Shown: in pieces, positions 12,010 through 20,846 of the stretch
How positions within the stretch are numbered: the first letter of the stretch is position 1
Layout of the letters: each line of letters opens with the position of its first letter
Source: CAXXOK01 sp963678055
GTDB lineage: Bacteria; Bacillota; Clostridia; Christensenellales; Aristaeellaceae
Direction of reading: 5' to 3'
NCBI GenBank assembly: GCA_963678055.1
Contig: OY782679.1
Location: 2,418,001 to 2,482,000, forward strand
DNA length: 64,000 nucleotides
Notes under the pieces: model-generated
Told to the model about the DNA's origin: nothing
Database searches by the model: none
The model's input: only the letters and a program-made list of their open reading frames with translations
Made by a program: the position numbers and the translations under genes

Positions 12010-15000
12010 TTAGGCTTTCTTGATGCCCAACACGGCGGTTTTCCCGTTGATATCCCATTCCTGCTTTGTATAGCTTTCATCAAGCCCGGCAGACAGCGCC
12101 TTGGCCAGCACACTTTGCATGATGAACTCGCTTCCGCTTTCGATGGCGGCGGTCAGTTCGGCATCGGTCTGGTAGGCAACGAGGATACGGTCCGTCACAT
12201 CGAAATCCGCTTCCTTGCGCATGGTTTGGAGCTTAGATACCAGCTCGCGCTGGTAGCCTTCGGCGATGAGCGCGGGCGAAAGGTTGCAGTCCAGCACTAC
12301 GGTCAGGTCGCCGTCGATCTGCGCGGCAAAGCCCGGTTTTTGCGTGGCTTCGGTGAGAACATCGTCCTTTTCCAGTTCGATTTCCGTGCCCTCGATGGTA
12401 TAGTGCACCGTCTCACCGCGATTAAAGGCATCCACCACCTGGTTGCCATCGGCTTCTTTTAACACCGCGCCGATTTTTCCCAGCAGCTTGCCATACTTGG
12501 GGCCGAGGGTGCGCATCTGCGGTTTTAAGCTATAGGTGGTAAAGGCGCGGGCATCATCGGTAAAGACGACTTCTTTGACGTTGAGTTCGTTCTCCAGCAG
12601 GGTGACAAAGGCATCGTCCAGCGTTGCACCTTTGACATACATGGCCTTCAGCGGCTGGCGTACCTTAAGCGCGGAGCTATTGCGGCAGGCGCGGCCAAGG
12701 CTGACGATATCTAAGAGCACATCCATCTGCGTGTTCAGGTTTTCGTCGATCAGGCTTGTATCAGCCTCCGGAAAACGCGTCAGGTGAATGCTCACCGGGG
12801 CGGCCTTGTCCACCGAGCGGACCAGGTTTTGGTAAATGTCCTCGGCAATGAAGGGTACAAACGGGGCGATGACCTTGGCAAGGGTCGTAAGCACCGTATA
12901 CAGCGTTGCAAACGCCGCTTCCTTTGTACCGTCCATGCCCTTGCCCCAGAAGCGCTCGCGGCCGCGCCGGATATACCAGTTCGATAAGTCATCAACAAAC
13001 TTTTCGATGGCGACAGCGGGCTCGGGAATGCGATAGGCGGACAGATCCTCGTCCACTTGCTTGATCAGCTGGTGCAGGCGGCTCACGATCCACTGATCCA
13101 TCAAGGTCAGTTCCACCTTTTCCATCGGGTGGTCTTTGGGATCGAAATTATCGATATTAGCATAGAGTACGAAGAATGCATAGGTGTTTTGCAGCGTGGA
13201 CAGGAACTTGCGGCGGCCTTCGTTGACCGCTTTGTCCGAATAGCGCGAGGGCAGCCACGGTGCGCTGGTGGTGTAGAAATACCAGCGTACGGCGTCCGCG
13301 CCGTGCTTGTCCAACGCTTCCCAGGGGTTGACGACATTGCCCAAGTGCTTGGACATTTTCTTGCCGTTTTCGTCCTGCACATGCCCCAGCACGAGGCAGT
13401 TTTCAAAGGATGATTTTTCAAACAGCAGGGTGCTGATGGCAAGCATGGTATAGAACCAGCCACGGGTCTGGTCCACCGCTTCGCAGATAAAATCGGCGGG
13501 GAAACGCTGCTCAAAAACCTCTTTGTTTTCAAAGGGGTAGTGCCACTGCGCAAAGGGCATGGAGCCCGAATCGTACCAGCAGTCGATCACTTCCGGTACG
13601 CGGTGCATGGGTTTGCCGCAGTGCGGGCAGGTGATTTCTACATTGTCGATGAAGGGGCGGTGCAGTTCGATGTCCTCAGCCACGGGGCCGGTCGCCATCT
13701 CGATGAGCTCTTTCCGGCTGCCGATAACATGCTGGTGCCCATCTTCGCAAATCCACATGGGCAGCGGCGTGCCCCAGTAGCGCTCACGCGACAGACCCCA
13801 GTCCACCACATTTTCCACAAAGTTGCCCATACGGCCGTCTTTGATGTTATCGGGATACCAGTTCACGGAGCGATTGTTGGCCACCAGTTGATCGCGCACC
13901 TTGGTCATGGCGATGAACCAGGTTGCACGCGCGTAGTACAAAAGTGCCGTATCGCAGCGCCAGCAGAACGGATAGTTATGCGTAAACGGCACAGCAGCGA
14001 CCAGCAAACCGCGGTCTTTCAGCTCCTGAATAATCAAGGCATCAGCTTCCTTGACCGCAACACCGGCCCAGGGGGTGCCGTCCACAAACTTGCCCTGCGC
14101 ATTGACCAGTTGCACAAACGGTAGGTTATAGCTGCGGCCGATGCGCGCATCGTCCTCACCAAAGGCAGGGGCAGTGTGCACAATGCCGGTACCGTCGGTC
14201 AGGGTCACATAGTCGTCCGAAACCACATACCAGCCCTTTTCACGGGGATAATCAATGCCATCGAAATGGTACAGCGGCTCGTACTCCACACCCTCCAGCT
14301 CTTTGCCCTTCATGATGGAGATGACCTTTGCTTCCTTAGCATGCTCGCCGAAAACACTGTCCACCAGCGCCTGGGCGAGGATCACCGTTTCCCCATGCAG
14401 GGACAGTTCCACGTAGTCTTCCTTGGCATTTACGCACAGGGCTACGTTGCTTGGCAGCGTCCACGGGGTGGTCGTCCACGCCAGAATATACGCATTGTCC
14501 CGGCCTTTGATCCGGAAACGGACAATGGCCGAATCCTCAGTCACTTCCTGATAGCCCTGGGCCACCTCGTGGCTGGACAGCGCGGTGCCGCAGCGCGGGC
14601 AGTACGGCACAACTTTGAAGCCCTTGTAGAGCAAATCCTTTTCCCATACGGATTTCAGGCTCCACCAGATGCTTTCGATATAGGTATCATGGTAGGTTAC
14701 ATAGGGGTCGTCCATATCCGCCCAGAAGGCAACGCGGTCGGAGATATCCTCCCACTCCTTCTGGTACTTCCAGACGCTTTCTTTGCATTTGGCGATAAAC
14801 GGCTCGATGCCGTAACGTTCGATCTCGTCCTTGCCATCCAGCTTGAGCTGCTTTTCTACTTCCAGCTCAACGGGCAAGCCGTGGGTATCCCAGCCTGCTT
14901 TGCGCAGCACATCCTGTCCTTTCATGGCATGAAAGCGCGGAATCAGATCCTTGAAGGCGCGGGTTTCGATATGCCCGATGTGGGGACGACCATTGGCGGT

Positions 15001-15144
15001 CGGCGGGCCATCAAAAAACGTAAAACGTTCGTTGCCTTTGTTGACTTCAAAGGATTTGCGAACGACATCCTCCTGCTTCCAAAGCTCGATCACCTTTTTT
15101 TCGCGGCTGACAAAATCCATGTCCGTTGAGACCTTCTGATACAT
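12010..15144 (-). CDS. ileS: isoleucyl-tRNA synthetase
   Basis: This 1,044-residue class I synthetase charges tRNA-Ile. The H-I-G-H motif lies at residues 55-58 and the K-M-S-K motif at 596-599. A long editing domain insert lies between them, with an anticodon-binding and C-terminal region after. The length and the absence of a clear C-terminal zinc knuckle fit the longer, eukaryote-like IleRS type. The ATG at 15144 follows AGGAGGAG and gives M-Y-Q-K. Expression is probably set by the Ile T-box leader directly upstream. Downstream genes for RNA modification follow with little or no gap. Confidence 0.97.
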   Translation of the reverse strand: MYQKVSTDMDFVSREKKVIELWKQEDVVRKSFEVNKGNERFTFFDGPPTANGRPHIGHIETRAFKDLIPRFHAMKGQDVLRKAGWDTHGLPVELEVEKQLKLDGKDEIERYGIEPFIAKCKESVWKYQKEWEDISDRVAFWADMDDPYVTYHDTYIESIWWSLKSVWEKDLLYKGFKVVPYCPRCGTALSSHEVAQGYQEVTEDSAIVRFRIKGRDNAYILAWTTTPWTLPSNVALCVNAKEDYVELSLHGETVILAQALVDSVFGEHAKEAKVISIMKGKELEGVEYEPLYHFDGIDYPREKGWYVVSDDYVTLTDGTGIVHTAPAFGEDDARIGRSYNLPFVQLVNAQGKFVDGTPWAGVAVKEADALIIQELKDRGLLVAAVPFTHNYPFCWRCDTALLYYARATWFIAMTKVRDQLVANNRSVNWYPDNIKDGRMGNFVENVVDWGLSRERYWGTPLPMWICEDGHQHVIGSRKELIEMATGPVAEDIELHRPFIDNVEITCPHCGKPMHRVPEVIDCWYDSGSMPFAQWHYPFENKEVFEQRFPADFICEAVDQTRGWFYTMLAISTLLFEKSSFENCLVLGHVQDENGKKMSKHLGNVVNPWEALDKHGADAVRWYFYTTSAPWLPSRYSDKAVNEGRRKFLSTLQNTYAFFVLYANIDNFDPKDHPMEKVELTLMDQWIVSRLHQLIKQVDEDLSAYRIPEPAVAIEKFVDDLSNWYIRRGRERFWGKGMDGTKEAAFATLYTVLTTLAKVIAPFVPFIAEDIYQNLVRSVDKAAPVSIHLTRFPEADTSLIDENLNTQMDVLLDIVSLGRACRNSSALKVRQPLKAMYVKGATLDDAFVTLLENELNVKEVVFTDDARAFTTYSLKPQMRTLGPKYGKLLGKIGAVLKEADGNQVVDAFNRGETVHYTIEGTEIELEKDDVLTEATQKPGFAAQIDGDLTVVLDCNLSPALIAEGYQRELVSKLQTMRKEADFDVTDRILVAYQTDAELTAAIESGSEFIMQSVLAKALSAGLDESYTKQEWDINGKTAVLGIKKA

Positions 15145-15162
15145 CGTTTCTCCTCCTGCAAA

Positions 15163-15190
15163 TAAAAACCGCCCTGTATAATCAGGACGG
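15163..15190 (-). terminator. T-box regulated terminator hairpin
   Basis: On the minus strand an 8-bp G/C-rich stem is followed by a run of T (GGCGGTTTTTATT), 20 bases before the ileS start codon. It overlaps the position expected for the alternative terminator of the T-box leader. Confidence 0.88.
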
Positions 15191-15425
15191 AAATCAACTT
15201 CCCGCGGTACCACCCGTGTTGGCGGAAGAATCCGCCCTCTCGCTGTGCTCTGTAACGGGAGCGCCCGACCCGCCCTGAACCATTCAGGCGGATAGCTCCG
15301 AGGTGATTCGACGCTGTGTCACTCCACCCGGCTTCCACTGCCCCGGGTTCGCTTGGGAGCGTTTTGTCAACGTCCGTCCTCATCATCGCAAAGACTGTTG
15401 AAGGCACATACCAATGTATGCACCT
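15191..15425 (-). promoter_or_regulatory. T-box leader (Ile specifier) for ileS
   Basis: The T-box consensus GGGTGGTACCGCGGG lies on the minus strand at 15201-15215, just before the terminator. Upstream the leader shows a stem I start with GATGATGAGGACGG (15380-15393) and a specifier-loop candidate GAATCACC (15303-15310) that contains ATC, an Ile codon. In known T-box leaders, uncharged tRNA-Ile pairs at both sites and stabilises the antiterminator so ileS is expressed. A further 12-bp hairpin lies at the leader 5' end (15400-15427). Confidence 0.92.
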
Positions 15426-15429
15426 TCAT

Positions 15430-15457
15430 AGTATAAGCAAAATTGGCAAATTGTAAA
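15430..15457 (-). promoter_or_regulatory. promoter of the ileS T-box transcript
   Basis: TTTACA (15452-15457) and TATACT (15430-15435) on the minus strand are 16 bases apart, immediately before the T-box leader. Confidence 0.75.
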
Positions 15458-15460
15458 GGG

Positions 15461-16018
15461 TTATACGATTCCCGACTCCTGTATCTGCTTGTTGAAAAGA
15501 TCTTTATGCTCGTTGAGAATCTTCAAAAAGCTTTCCTTGAAGGTCTGGGCCGCTTCCTTAAGCTGTGCATACTCGGCCTCGATGCGTTCCTTTTCCTCGC
15601 GTGCACCGGCGGTAATGCCATTGGCCTCGTCCTTGGCCTTTTGGAGCAGATCCTCGGCTTTGCGGTTGGCGTTTTCCACGGCATCGTCCGCCAAACGCTG
15701 GGCGTTGATCAGGATGGCTTCCAGTGCTTCGGAAGTACGGGCGACCGGCGGTTCTGCCGTGGCAGGCTTTGCATAGCTTTCCTGCTGCACAGGGGCAGGG
15801 GCAGGAGCAGGAGCCGGGGCCGGTTTGGCGGCGTGCTCGGCTTTTTCCACTTCACGCTGGGCATCTGCAAGTTCCTTTTCCAGCTGGGCGATGCGGTCCT
15901 GCATGGCGACCATTTCGTCGCAGATCTGGTCGAGATATTGGTCTACATCATAAGGATCGTAGCCTGCGCCTTTGTAGGCAAACTCTTTGCGTTCAATGTC
16001 GGAAACGGTAATGGCCAT
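15461..16018 (-). CDS. divIVA: DivIVA domain cell-division protein
   Basis: This 185-residue protein begins with a DivIVA lipid-binding domain (about residues 1-60), including the F-x-x-x-x-x-G-Y-D-P-Y-D-V-D-Q-Y-L-D pattern. Coiled-coil segments follow. A 20-residue linker rich in A and P (about 77-95) separates two coiled coils. DivIVA proteins bind curved membrane at septum and poles and recruit division or wall factors. The start follows AGGAGAATGAAGG. It ends 34 bases before the ileS promoter and belongs to the yggS-sepF-yggT-divIVA group. Confidence 0.93.
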   Translation of the reverse strand: MAITVSDIERKEFAYKGAGYDPYDVDQYLDQICDEMVAMQDRIAQLEKELADAQREVEKAEHAAKPAPAPAPAPAPVQQESYAKPATAEPPVARTSEALEAILINAQRLADDAVENANRKAEDLLQKAKDEANGITAGAREEKERIEAEYAQLKEAAQTFKESFLKILNEHKDLFNKQIQESGIV

Positions 16019-16056
16019 CCTTCATTCTCCTCTCGTCAGCAACGTTTGGTTGATGA

Positions 16057-16347
16057 TTAAATCAAGATATTGCGCAATAGCCTGACCAGCCAGGAAAGAA
16101 CCTGAATCAACAAATACAGCAATAGCGGAGAAAAATCGACCCCGGTATTCCGCAGCTTGGGAAACAAACGGTGCAGGAATGTGCGCAGGGGCGTTAGTAT
16201 CGGCTGAATGTATTTGCCCATCAGCATGGTGTACTGGTTCTGAGGCGCGACCAGCGCGAGGATGACATAAATTAAAAGCAGCCACGACGCGATGGTGATG
16301 AGAAACAAGACCACGGTAAATATAAAGCTTAAAATGCTGGTTATCAT
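16057..16347 (-). CDS. YggT-family membrane protein
   Basis: This 96-residue protein has two hydrophobic stretches with a conserved middle P-I-L-T-P-L-R pattern, typical of YggT/YlmG. The family is linked to membrane and nucleoid organisation in bacteria and plastids, but its exact activity is unresolved. It sits between sepF and divIVA, as ylmG does in Bacillus. The ATG follows GGGAGG. An S4-domain ylmH gene, common between yggT and divIVA, is absent. Confidence 0.9.
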   Translation of the reverse strand: MITSILSFIFTVVLFLITIASWLLLIYVILALVAPQNQYTMLMGKYIQPILTPLRTFLHRLFPKLRNTGVDFSPLLLYLLIQVLSWLVRLLRNILI

Positions 16348-16386
16348 AGGGTACCTCCCCGTGTATTCAACGGTAAATGCTGGTTT

Positions 16387-17355
16387 TTATTGTCCGTAAT
16401 GCTGCTGACCGGCCGCCCTGCGGAACGGTTCATGCTGCTGTTGGGACTGAAATGTAGGCCGGGGCCGCTGGAAGGGGCTGTAGGCCTGCGGTTGTTGCTG
16501 CGGTTGCGGCTGTTGCTGGGGCTGCGCATAGGCGGCGGGGGCTTCATACTCCCGCTCGGCATAGGCCGGGGCCTGCGCCGGGGCCTGCTGCGGATTCCAG
16601 TCCATCTCCGGTGCCGGCGCATAGTCTGCCGTCTGCTGTTGCTGGAAGGACTGGGTTTCAGCCGTTGCGTTAAAGCGCTTCATCGCCGGGTCGATCATCA
16701 CGCGCACATAGGGCGAGGCGATCAGGTAGATGCCGCGATTGGAAATCTTATGCAGCTGGCAGCCCAGCGTATACGCGGCGCCCGACAGCATATCCACGCA
16801 GCGCTGGCGCTCGCTCTCGTTGGCGATATACTCCATGTTCATAAACACGGAAGCGTTGGTTTTAATATACTCAATGACTTTGGTGCATTCATTGCGGCTG
16901 CGCAGCAAAATCACATACTCCACATGCGAGGGCGCGGCTTCCTGCTGGACAGGAAAATCGACCACGTTTGCGGGCTGCTGCTGCTGATAAGCCGCCTGCT
17001 CCGGCATTTGCGGATAGCCCTGCTGGGCATCCTGCCGGCGGTGGCGCAGCTCCGGTTGCTGCTGGGCTTGCCGGTACTCCTCTTGCTCCTGGTATTGATC
17101 CTGTCGGGAGCGGTAGGGCACGCGGCCGTTATAGGGATCTGCGCCGCCTGAAAAGCGGTCCGCAGCCGGGTTTGTTTCCTGTTGATAATTTTCCTCCGGT
17201 GCATCAAAGCTGCGGTTTCCATACATGGAACCATACGCGTCCTCCGCTTCCGGGGATGCGTAGTACCCGCGCGGCCGATTGCCGCCATACGCGGCTTGAC
17301 CGCTGTTTGCGCCTTTGCCGGTCAGCCATCCGGAGACCCGTTGCAACACGCTCAA
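16387..17355 (-). CDS. sepF: cell-division protein SepF with long glutamine/proline-rich tails
   Basis: The core SepF domain (about residues 140-230) carries the family pattern with L-S-G-A-A-Y-T-L-G and a final V-R-V-M-I-D. SepF anchors FtsZ to the membrane and assembles into rings at the septum. At 322 residues it is about twice the usual SepF length. Long low-complexity tails rich in Q, P, A and Y lie on both sides. I prefer the TTG at 17355 because GGAGG sits 7 bases in front and it yields an amphipathic S-V-L-Q-R-V-S-G-W-L start, the usual membrane anchor. An ATG at 17376 would include the ribosome site. Confidence 0.9.
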   Translation of the reverse strand: MSVLQRVSGWLTGKGANSGQAAYGGNRPRGYYASPEAEDAYGSMYGNRSFDAPEENYQQETNPAADRFSGGADPYNGRVPYRSRQDQYQEQEEYRQAQQQPELRHRRQDAQQGYPQMPEQAAYQQQQPANVVDFPVQQEAAPSHVEYVILLRSRNECTKVIEYIKTNASVFMNMEYIANESERQRCVDMLSGAAYTLGCQLHKISNRGIYLIASPYVRVMIDPAMKRFNATAETQSFQQQQTADYAPAPEMDWNPQQAPAQAPAYAEREYEAPAAYAQPQQQPQPQQQPQAYSPFQRPRPTFQSQQQHEPFRRAAGQQHYGQ

Positions 17356-17403
17356 CTGCTTTCCTCCTGTCGCCATTGCGAGGCATTATCTAAAAATTGA
17401 TGT

Positions 17404-18144
17404 TTACTGATACAGTGCCGTCCCGACCCTGACCATCGTCGCACCGCAACGGGCGGCGATCGCATAGTCGTTGCTCATTCCCATGGATAGTTCTTGCATT
17501 TCTATGCCCTGCAGCGCTTCCTGACGCATCCTGTCAAACAAGGCGCGCATCGACCGGAACCAGTGTTCCAGCGCTTCAGTATCCCGGGTAAACGGCATCA
17601 TAGCCATCAGCCCCATAATACGGATACTGCGAAAGTCCCGCATCTGCTTTAGAAACGGCAGGAGTTCATCCTCGGAAAGCCCAGTCTTCTGGGGTTCCCT
17701 GGCGATATTGACCTGCACCAGCGCCGGAAGGACAATGCCTTTATTGCCGGCCCTGCGATCCACTTCCTGGGCAAGCGTTAGCCTGTCCAATGAATGAAGC
17801 ATATAGACTTTATCTATTATATCTTTAACTTTGTTAGTTTGCAACCTTCCGATCCAATGCAATCGAAAATCTGCCGTTTCATCCATCTGTAATAATTTAG
17901 GCAGGGCAACCTGTGTGCGGTTTTCCCCAATATCTTGTATTCCCTGTGCCAGAAGCGCACTAACCACCTGGGCAGTGACGGTCTTCGTCACCGCGACCAA
18001 CTTGGCGGGCGACGAATTTTGATACACATTTTTGTGCAAATCCGCTAACACTTTATTAACATTTATTTCTAACTTCTGTAATGTTATGCTTGATAAATCG
18101 ACTAAACCATGACTGGCGTCTGTCGAAAAAGCCATATTTGCCAC
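17404..18144 (-). CDS. YggS-type PLP-binding protein (PLPBP, YlmE-like)
   Basis: This 246-residue protein is a single alanine-racemase-type barrel. The PLP lysine lies in the V-A-V-T-K-T motif, and the G-E-N-R, W-I-G-R-L-Q-T-N-K and G-M-S-N-D-Y motifs follow. Family members buffer free pyridoxal phosphate and affect amino-acid balance. The GTG at 18144 follows AGGAGG at 8 bases. An N-terminal extension of about 20 residues precedes the barrel. The gene sits upstream of sepF, as ylmE does in Bacillus. Confidence 0.93.
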   Translation of the reverse strand: MANMAFSTDASHGLVDLSSITLQKLEINVNKVLADLHKNVYQNSSPAKLVAVTKTVTAQVVSALLAQGIQDIGENRTQVALPKLLQMDETADFRLHWIGRLQTNKVKDIIDKVYMLHSLDRLTLAQEVDRRAGNKGIVLPALVQVNIAREPQKTGLSEDELLPFLKQMRDFRSIRIMGLMAMMPFTRDTEALEHWFRSMRALFDRMRQEALQGIEMQELSMGMSNDYAIAARCGATMVRVGTALYQ

Positions 18145-18241
18145 TGCTCTCGCCTCCTGGGTGTTCCTGGCACGTTGATCGGCATCCCCGTCCGCAGCAT
18201 GGCATACCCTGCCAAAACTAAGCCTTATATCCGCCTACCGA

Positions 18242-19720
18242 TCAGTAAAACAGCTTCACCGTCTGCCCTGAGCTCAGCGCGCTGGTTTGAATCGGGGCAA
18301 TGTACACGCCGTCAGGCTGCTCGGAAATAATGGTGATGGGAATAAACACCAGCGAGCCGTCCTCCAGCACGCGGACAACGCCCTCTTGGTCGTGCTGATT
18401 GTAAATAGCGGCCTTGGGCACGATCAGGCTGTCCACATACTCACCCAGCTCCGCCTGGCAGGTCCGCATATACAACACCGGGGTTACATCCTCGGCCACG
18501 CCCAGCCTGAGCAGCAGCTCTCCCGACGAGCGGGTATAGCTGATGACCTGGGCATTGACGGTGGTGGTCGAAAAGTTTTCAAGCGTCAGCTTATACTCGG
18601 AATTTTCCACCGGTGTCCATACGCTGTCTTTAATCAGCATCAGCACGGCATAGTTACCCTTGCGCACCAGGCGGAAGATATCCGTCTTGCCGCGTTCGGT
18701 AATATCCAAGGTCGGTTTTTCTCCGTTGAACATGGCCCGCACTTCCGCAGGCGAATAATCCAGATAGGACTGCGGCGTCAACGCATACTCAAAGCCATCG
18801 GTATAAAACGAGATAATACTTTCCATCGTTGCCGCGCGCTGCTTGATCCAGCTGTCGATGCGCTTTTGCTGGGTTTCTTCATCATCGTACAGGCGGCTTA
18901 AGCGCATATCGGAGGAGTACTTGGAGCGGAAATACGCCTGACGCTCGTCAATGGCATCCTGCAATACAATTTCCTGGTTGATCAGGTTGCCGCGTGCACC
19001 ATGCACCAGCGTACGCACTTCTAAACCGCGCTGGATGACCTGCTCGTTCAGGCGGGTCATCTTCTGGTCATAGGCCGTTTCTGTGGCAAGCAAGGTTTGC
19101 TGATAATCCTTGATCTGGTCGCGGTAGTCCTGCAGGGTGGTCATCTCGCGGCTGGAATAGCCCGTGGAAAACACATAGCACACCACGTCGCCGCGCTGTA
19201 CCAGGCTGCCTTCCCGAGCAATGTATTCAATATTTTGTACGCCCTCGTCGTTATATACGGTTTCGTTGCGCACAATCATCGCGTCGCCGACATAGGTTGT
19301 TCCCAGCGATGCGGTTTCTACAATGGCGGTGGTTGGCTTTGGTTCCTGCATGGTGTTGATCACCAGCCAGGCAACCCCGCCGAGCATGCCCACAATAAGC
19401 ATCGCTTGTAGGATGCGCACCAGGGGACTGCGGTTCATGCGCCGCATTTTCCGTTTCTGTTTTCTCGCCTTTTTACGGGCGAGTTCTTCTTTGGCCTGCT
19501 GCATGGCCTGCCATTCCAGCAATTCCTGCTGCGACATTTGCAGCTGTGCTGCCTGCATGGCGGCCCATTGCTCATTGGAGGCGGGAGGCTGTTGCGGATA
19601 CTGGGTTTGCTGCACAGGCGGGAGGCTGTTTTGCGCACGCCACTGGGCATACTGCTCGGGGGTCATATTCTGTATCCACTGTTCCTGCGAATACGGATCC
19701 GGATTTCCGTTGCCTTGCAT
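18242..19720 (-). CDS. HlyD-like membrane-anchored protein with glutamine-rich cytosolic tail
   Basis: This 492-residue protein has a Q- and P-rich N-terminal region (about 1-75), a strongly basic stretch (82-98) and one membrane span (about 100-121). The extracellular part has a lipoyl/barrel-sandwich-like half, a long coiled coil (about 225-310) and the second half-barrel, as in HlyD/RND adaptor proteins. The basic stretch before the span fits an inside N-terminus. No partner transporter is nearby. It sits at the head of the yggS-sepF-yggT-divIVA group, so a division or envelope role is possible but inferred. The ATG at 19720 follows AAAGGAGG; earlier starts lack a ribosome site. Confidence 0.8.
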   Translation of the reverse strand: MQGNGNPDPYSQEQWIQNMTPEQYAQWRAQNSLPPVQQTQYPQQPPASNEQWAAMQAAQLQMSQQELLEWQAMQQAKEELARKKARKQKRKMRRMNRSPLVRILQAMLIVGMLGGVAWLVINTMQEPKPTTAIVETASLGTTYVGDAMIVRNETVYNDEGVQNIEYIAREGSLVQRGDVVCYVFSTGYSSREMTTLQDYRDQIKDYQQTLLATETAYDQKMTRLNEQVIQRGLEVRTLVHGARGNLINQEIVLQDAIDERQAYFRSKYSSDMRLSRLYDDEETQQKRIDSWIKQRAATMESIISFYTDGFEYALTPQSYLDYSPAEVRAMFNGEKPTLDITERGKTDIFRLVRKGNYAVLMLIKDSVWTPVENSEYKLTLENFSTTTVNAQVISYTRSSGELLLRLGVAEDVTPVLYMRTCQAELGEYVDSLIVPKAAIYNQHDQEGVVRVLEDGSLVFIPITIISEQPDGVYIAPIQTSALSSGQTVKLFY

Positions 19721-19743
19721 CACGCGCCTCCTTTCTATCGGCC

Positions 19744-20026
19744 CCGCTCTGCGCTCAGCTTGAGCGGGGCTACGCACTTCATTTGCTTCGCAAATTTCGG
19801 GTGCTAGTCGGCCTTACGGCCTCCCTCAGTACAATTTCCCATCCGCTCTGCGCTCAGCTTGAGCGGGGCTACGCACTTCATTTGCTTCGCAAATTTCGGG
19901 TGCTAGTCGGCCTTGCGGCCTCCCTCAGTACAATCTTTCTTTCAGCTGCGCCACATTTTGAATGTGATGCAGCTACGCACTTCATTTTCTTTGCAAACTT
20001 TGGGTGCTAGTTGGCCTTAAGGCCTA
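19744..20026. repeat. three tandem copies of a ~99-bp hairpin-rich repeat
   Basis: Copies 1 (19744-19835) and 2 (19843-19934) are almost identical, with a period of 99 bases. Copy 3 (about 19943-20026) is diverged, and the shared block GCTACGCACTTCAT recurs at 19770, 19869 and 19972. Copies 1 and 2 hold three small inverted repeats: CCGCTC...GAGCGG, ATTTGC-TTC-GCAAAT and GGCC-TTAC-GGCC. In copy 3 the first stem has a different sequence (AGCTGC...GCAGCT) that still pairs. No open frame fits. The array fills most of the 375-base gap between the sigma-factor gene and the HlyD-like gene. Confidence 0.88.
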
Positions 20027-20095
20027 CATTCCCATCTTCACTTCTATTTATTACACATTGTGTATATCACAGTTAAGCTATTACAGTTTGCCGAG

Positions 20096-20836
20096 TTACG
20101 CGCCGCTTTCTTCAATCGCCCGCAGCCTTTGCAGTACGCGCCGTTCCATACGGGATACCTGCATCTGCGATACGCCCAAATGCTTTGCCACCTCGCGCTG
20201 CCCCAAGCGATGGGCAAAGCGCAGGGTCAGCAGTTTGCGTTCGTCTTCATCCACCTTTGTGAATATCCAATCCATCCACTGGGAATGGTCAACCTGCTCG
20301 TACCCCTTATCGTTCTCGCCCAGTAACGCGCCGATTTGAGCCGCATGCTCATCACTGATCGGTGCATCCAGCGAAACGGTATCGGTCTGCTTGCGCATAT
20401 CCAGCAGCATCAGCAGTTCGTCCGGTGTGATTTTCATCGCCGTGGCTAGCTCAATGGCAGATGGCTCTCGCAGGTGCTCACGCTCGAACTTCTCGCGCGT
20501 CTGCTGCATATGGTAGAGCTTCGTGCGCATATCGCGGGGCATACGCATTGACCCTGTTTTATCACGGATATAGTTGCGCACATCCCCGGCAATGGTCGGC
20601 ACGGCATAGGTGACAAAACGATAGCCGCGGCTTAAATCAAAGCGCTCGACTGCTTTAAGCAGCGCCATGCTGGCAACCTGCTGCAGGTCTTCCAGTTCGA
20701 TCCCGCGACCCTCAAAACGGCGCGCGACAGCCTTGGCCAAGGGCAAGTAGCTCTCGACCAACTGGTCCCTGGTTTGTACATCACGGGTATCTGCATATGT
20801 TTGAAACAGTTCGCCGACCCGTTCTTCATTCGTCAT
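20096..20836 (-). CDS. RNA polymerase sigma factor of the SigB/SigF/SigG group
   Basis: This 246-residue sigma-70-family protein has regions 2, 3 and 4 and lacks region 1.1. The region 2 core reads F-D-L-S-R-G-Y-R-F-V-T-Y-A-V-P-T-I, followed by a short R-M-P-R-D segment. Region 4 ends with a helix-turn-helix, G-Q-R-E-V-A-K-H-L-G-V-S-Q-M-Q-V-S-R-M-E. This is the alternative-sigma group used for stress response or forespore expression. The start at 20836 lies 10 bases after the stop of the anti-sigma-like gene, preceded by AAGGA. Which regulon it controls cannot be told here. Confidence 0.92.
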   Translation of the reverse strand: MTNEERVGELFQTYADTRDVQTRDQLVESYLPLAKAVARRFEGRGIELEDLQQVASMALLKAVERFDLSRGYRFVTYAVPTIAGDVRNYIRDKTGSMRMPRDMRTKLYHMQQTREKFEREHLREPSAIELATAMKITPDELLMLLDMRKQTDTVSLDAPISDEHAAQIGALLGENDKGYEQVDHSQWMDWIFTKVDEDERKLLTLRFAHRLGQREVAKHLGVSQMQVSRMERRVLQRLRAIEESGA

Positions 20837-20846
20837 GTTCAGATCC

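Noticed and set aside
13540..15129. Long plus-strand open frames opposite ileS (13540-14124, 14176-15129)
   Set aside because: They mirror the strongly coding ileS frame and lack any family signature.
15090..15407. Open frame over the T-box leader
   Set aside because: The sequence is explained by the T-box and terminator structure.
19546..20010. Plus-strand open frame containing the tandem repeat
   Set aside because: The repeat peptide arises from the DNA repeat, and the frame overlaps the HlyD gene on the other strand without a ribosome site.
19744..20026. CRISPR array
   Set aside because: There are only three copies of a long structured unit, with no short repeat plus unique spacer pattern and no cas genes.
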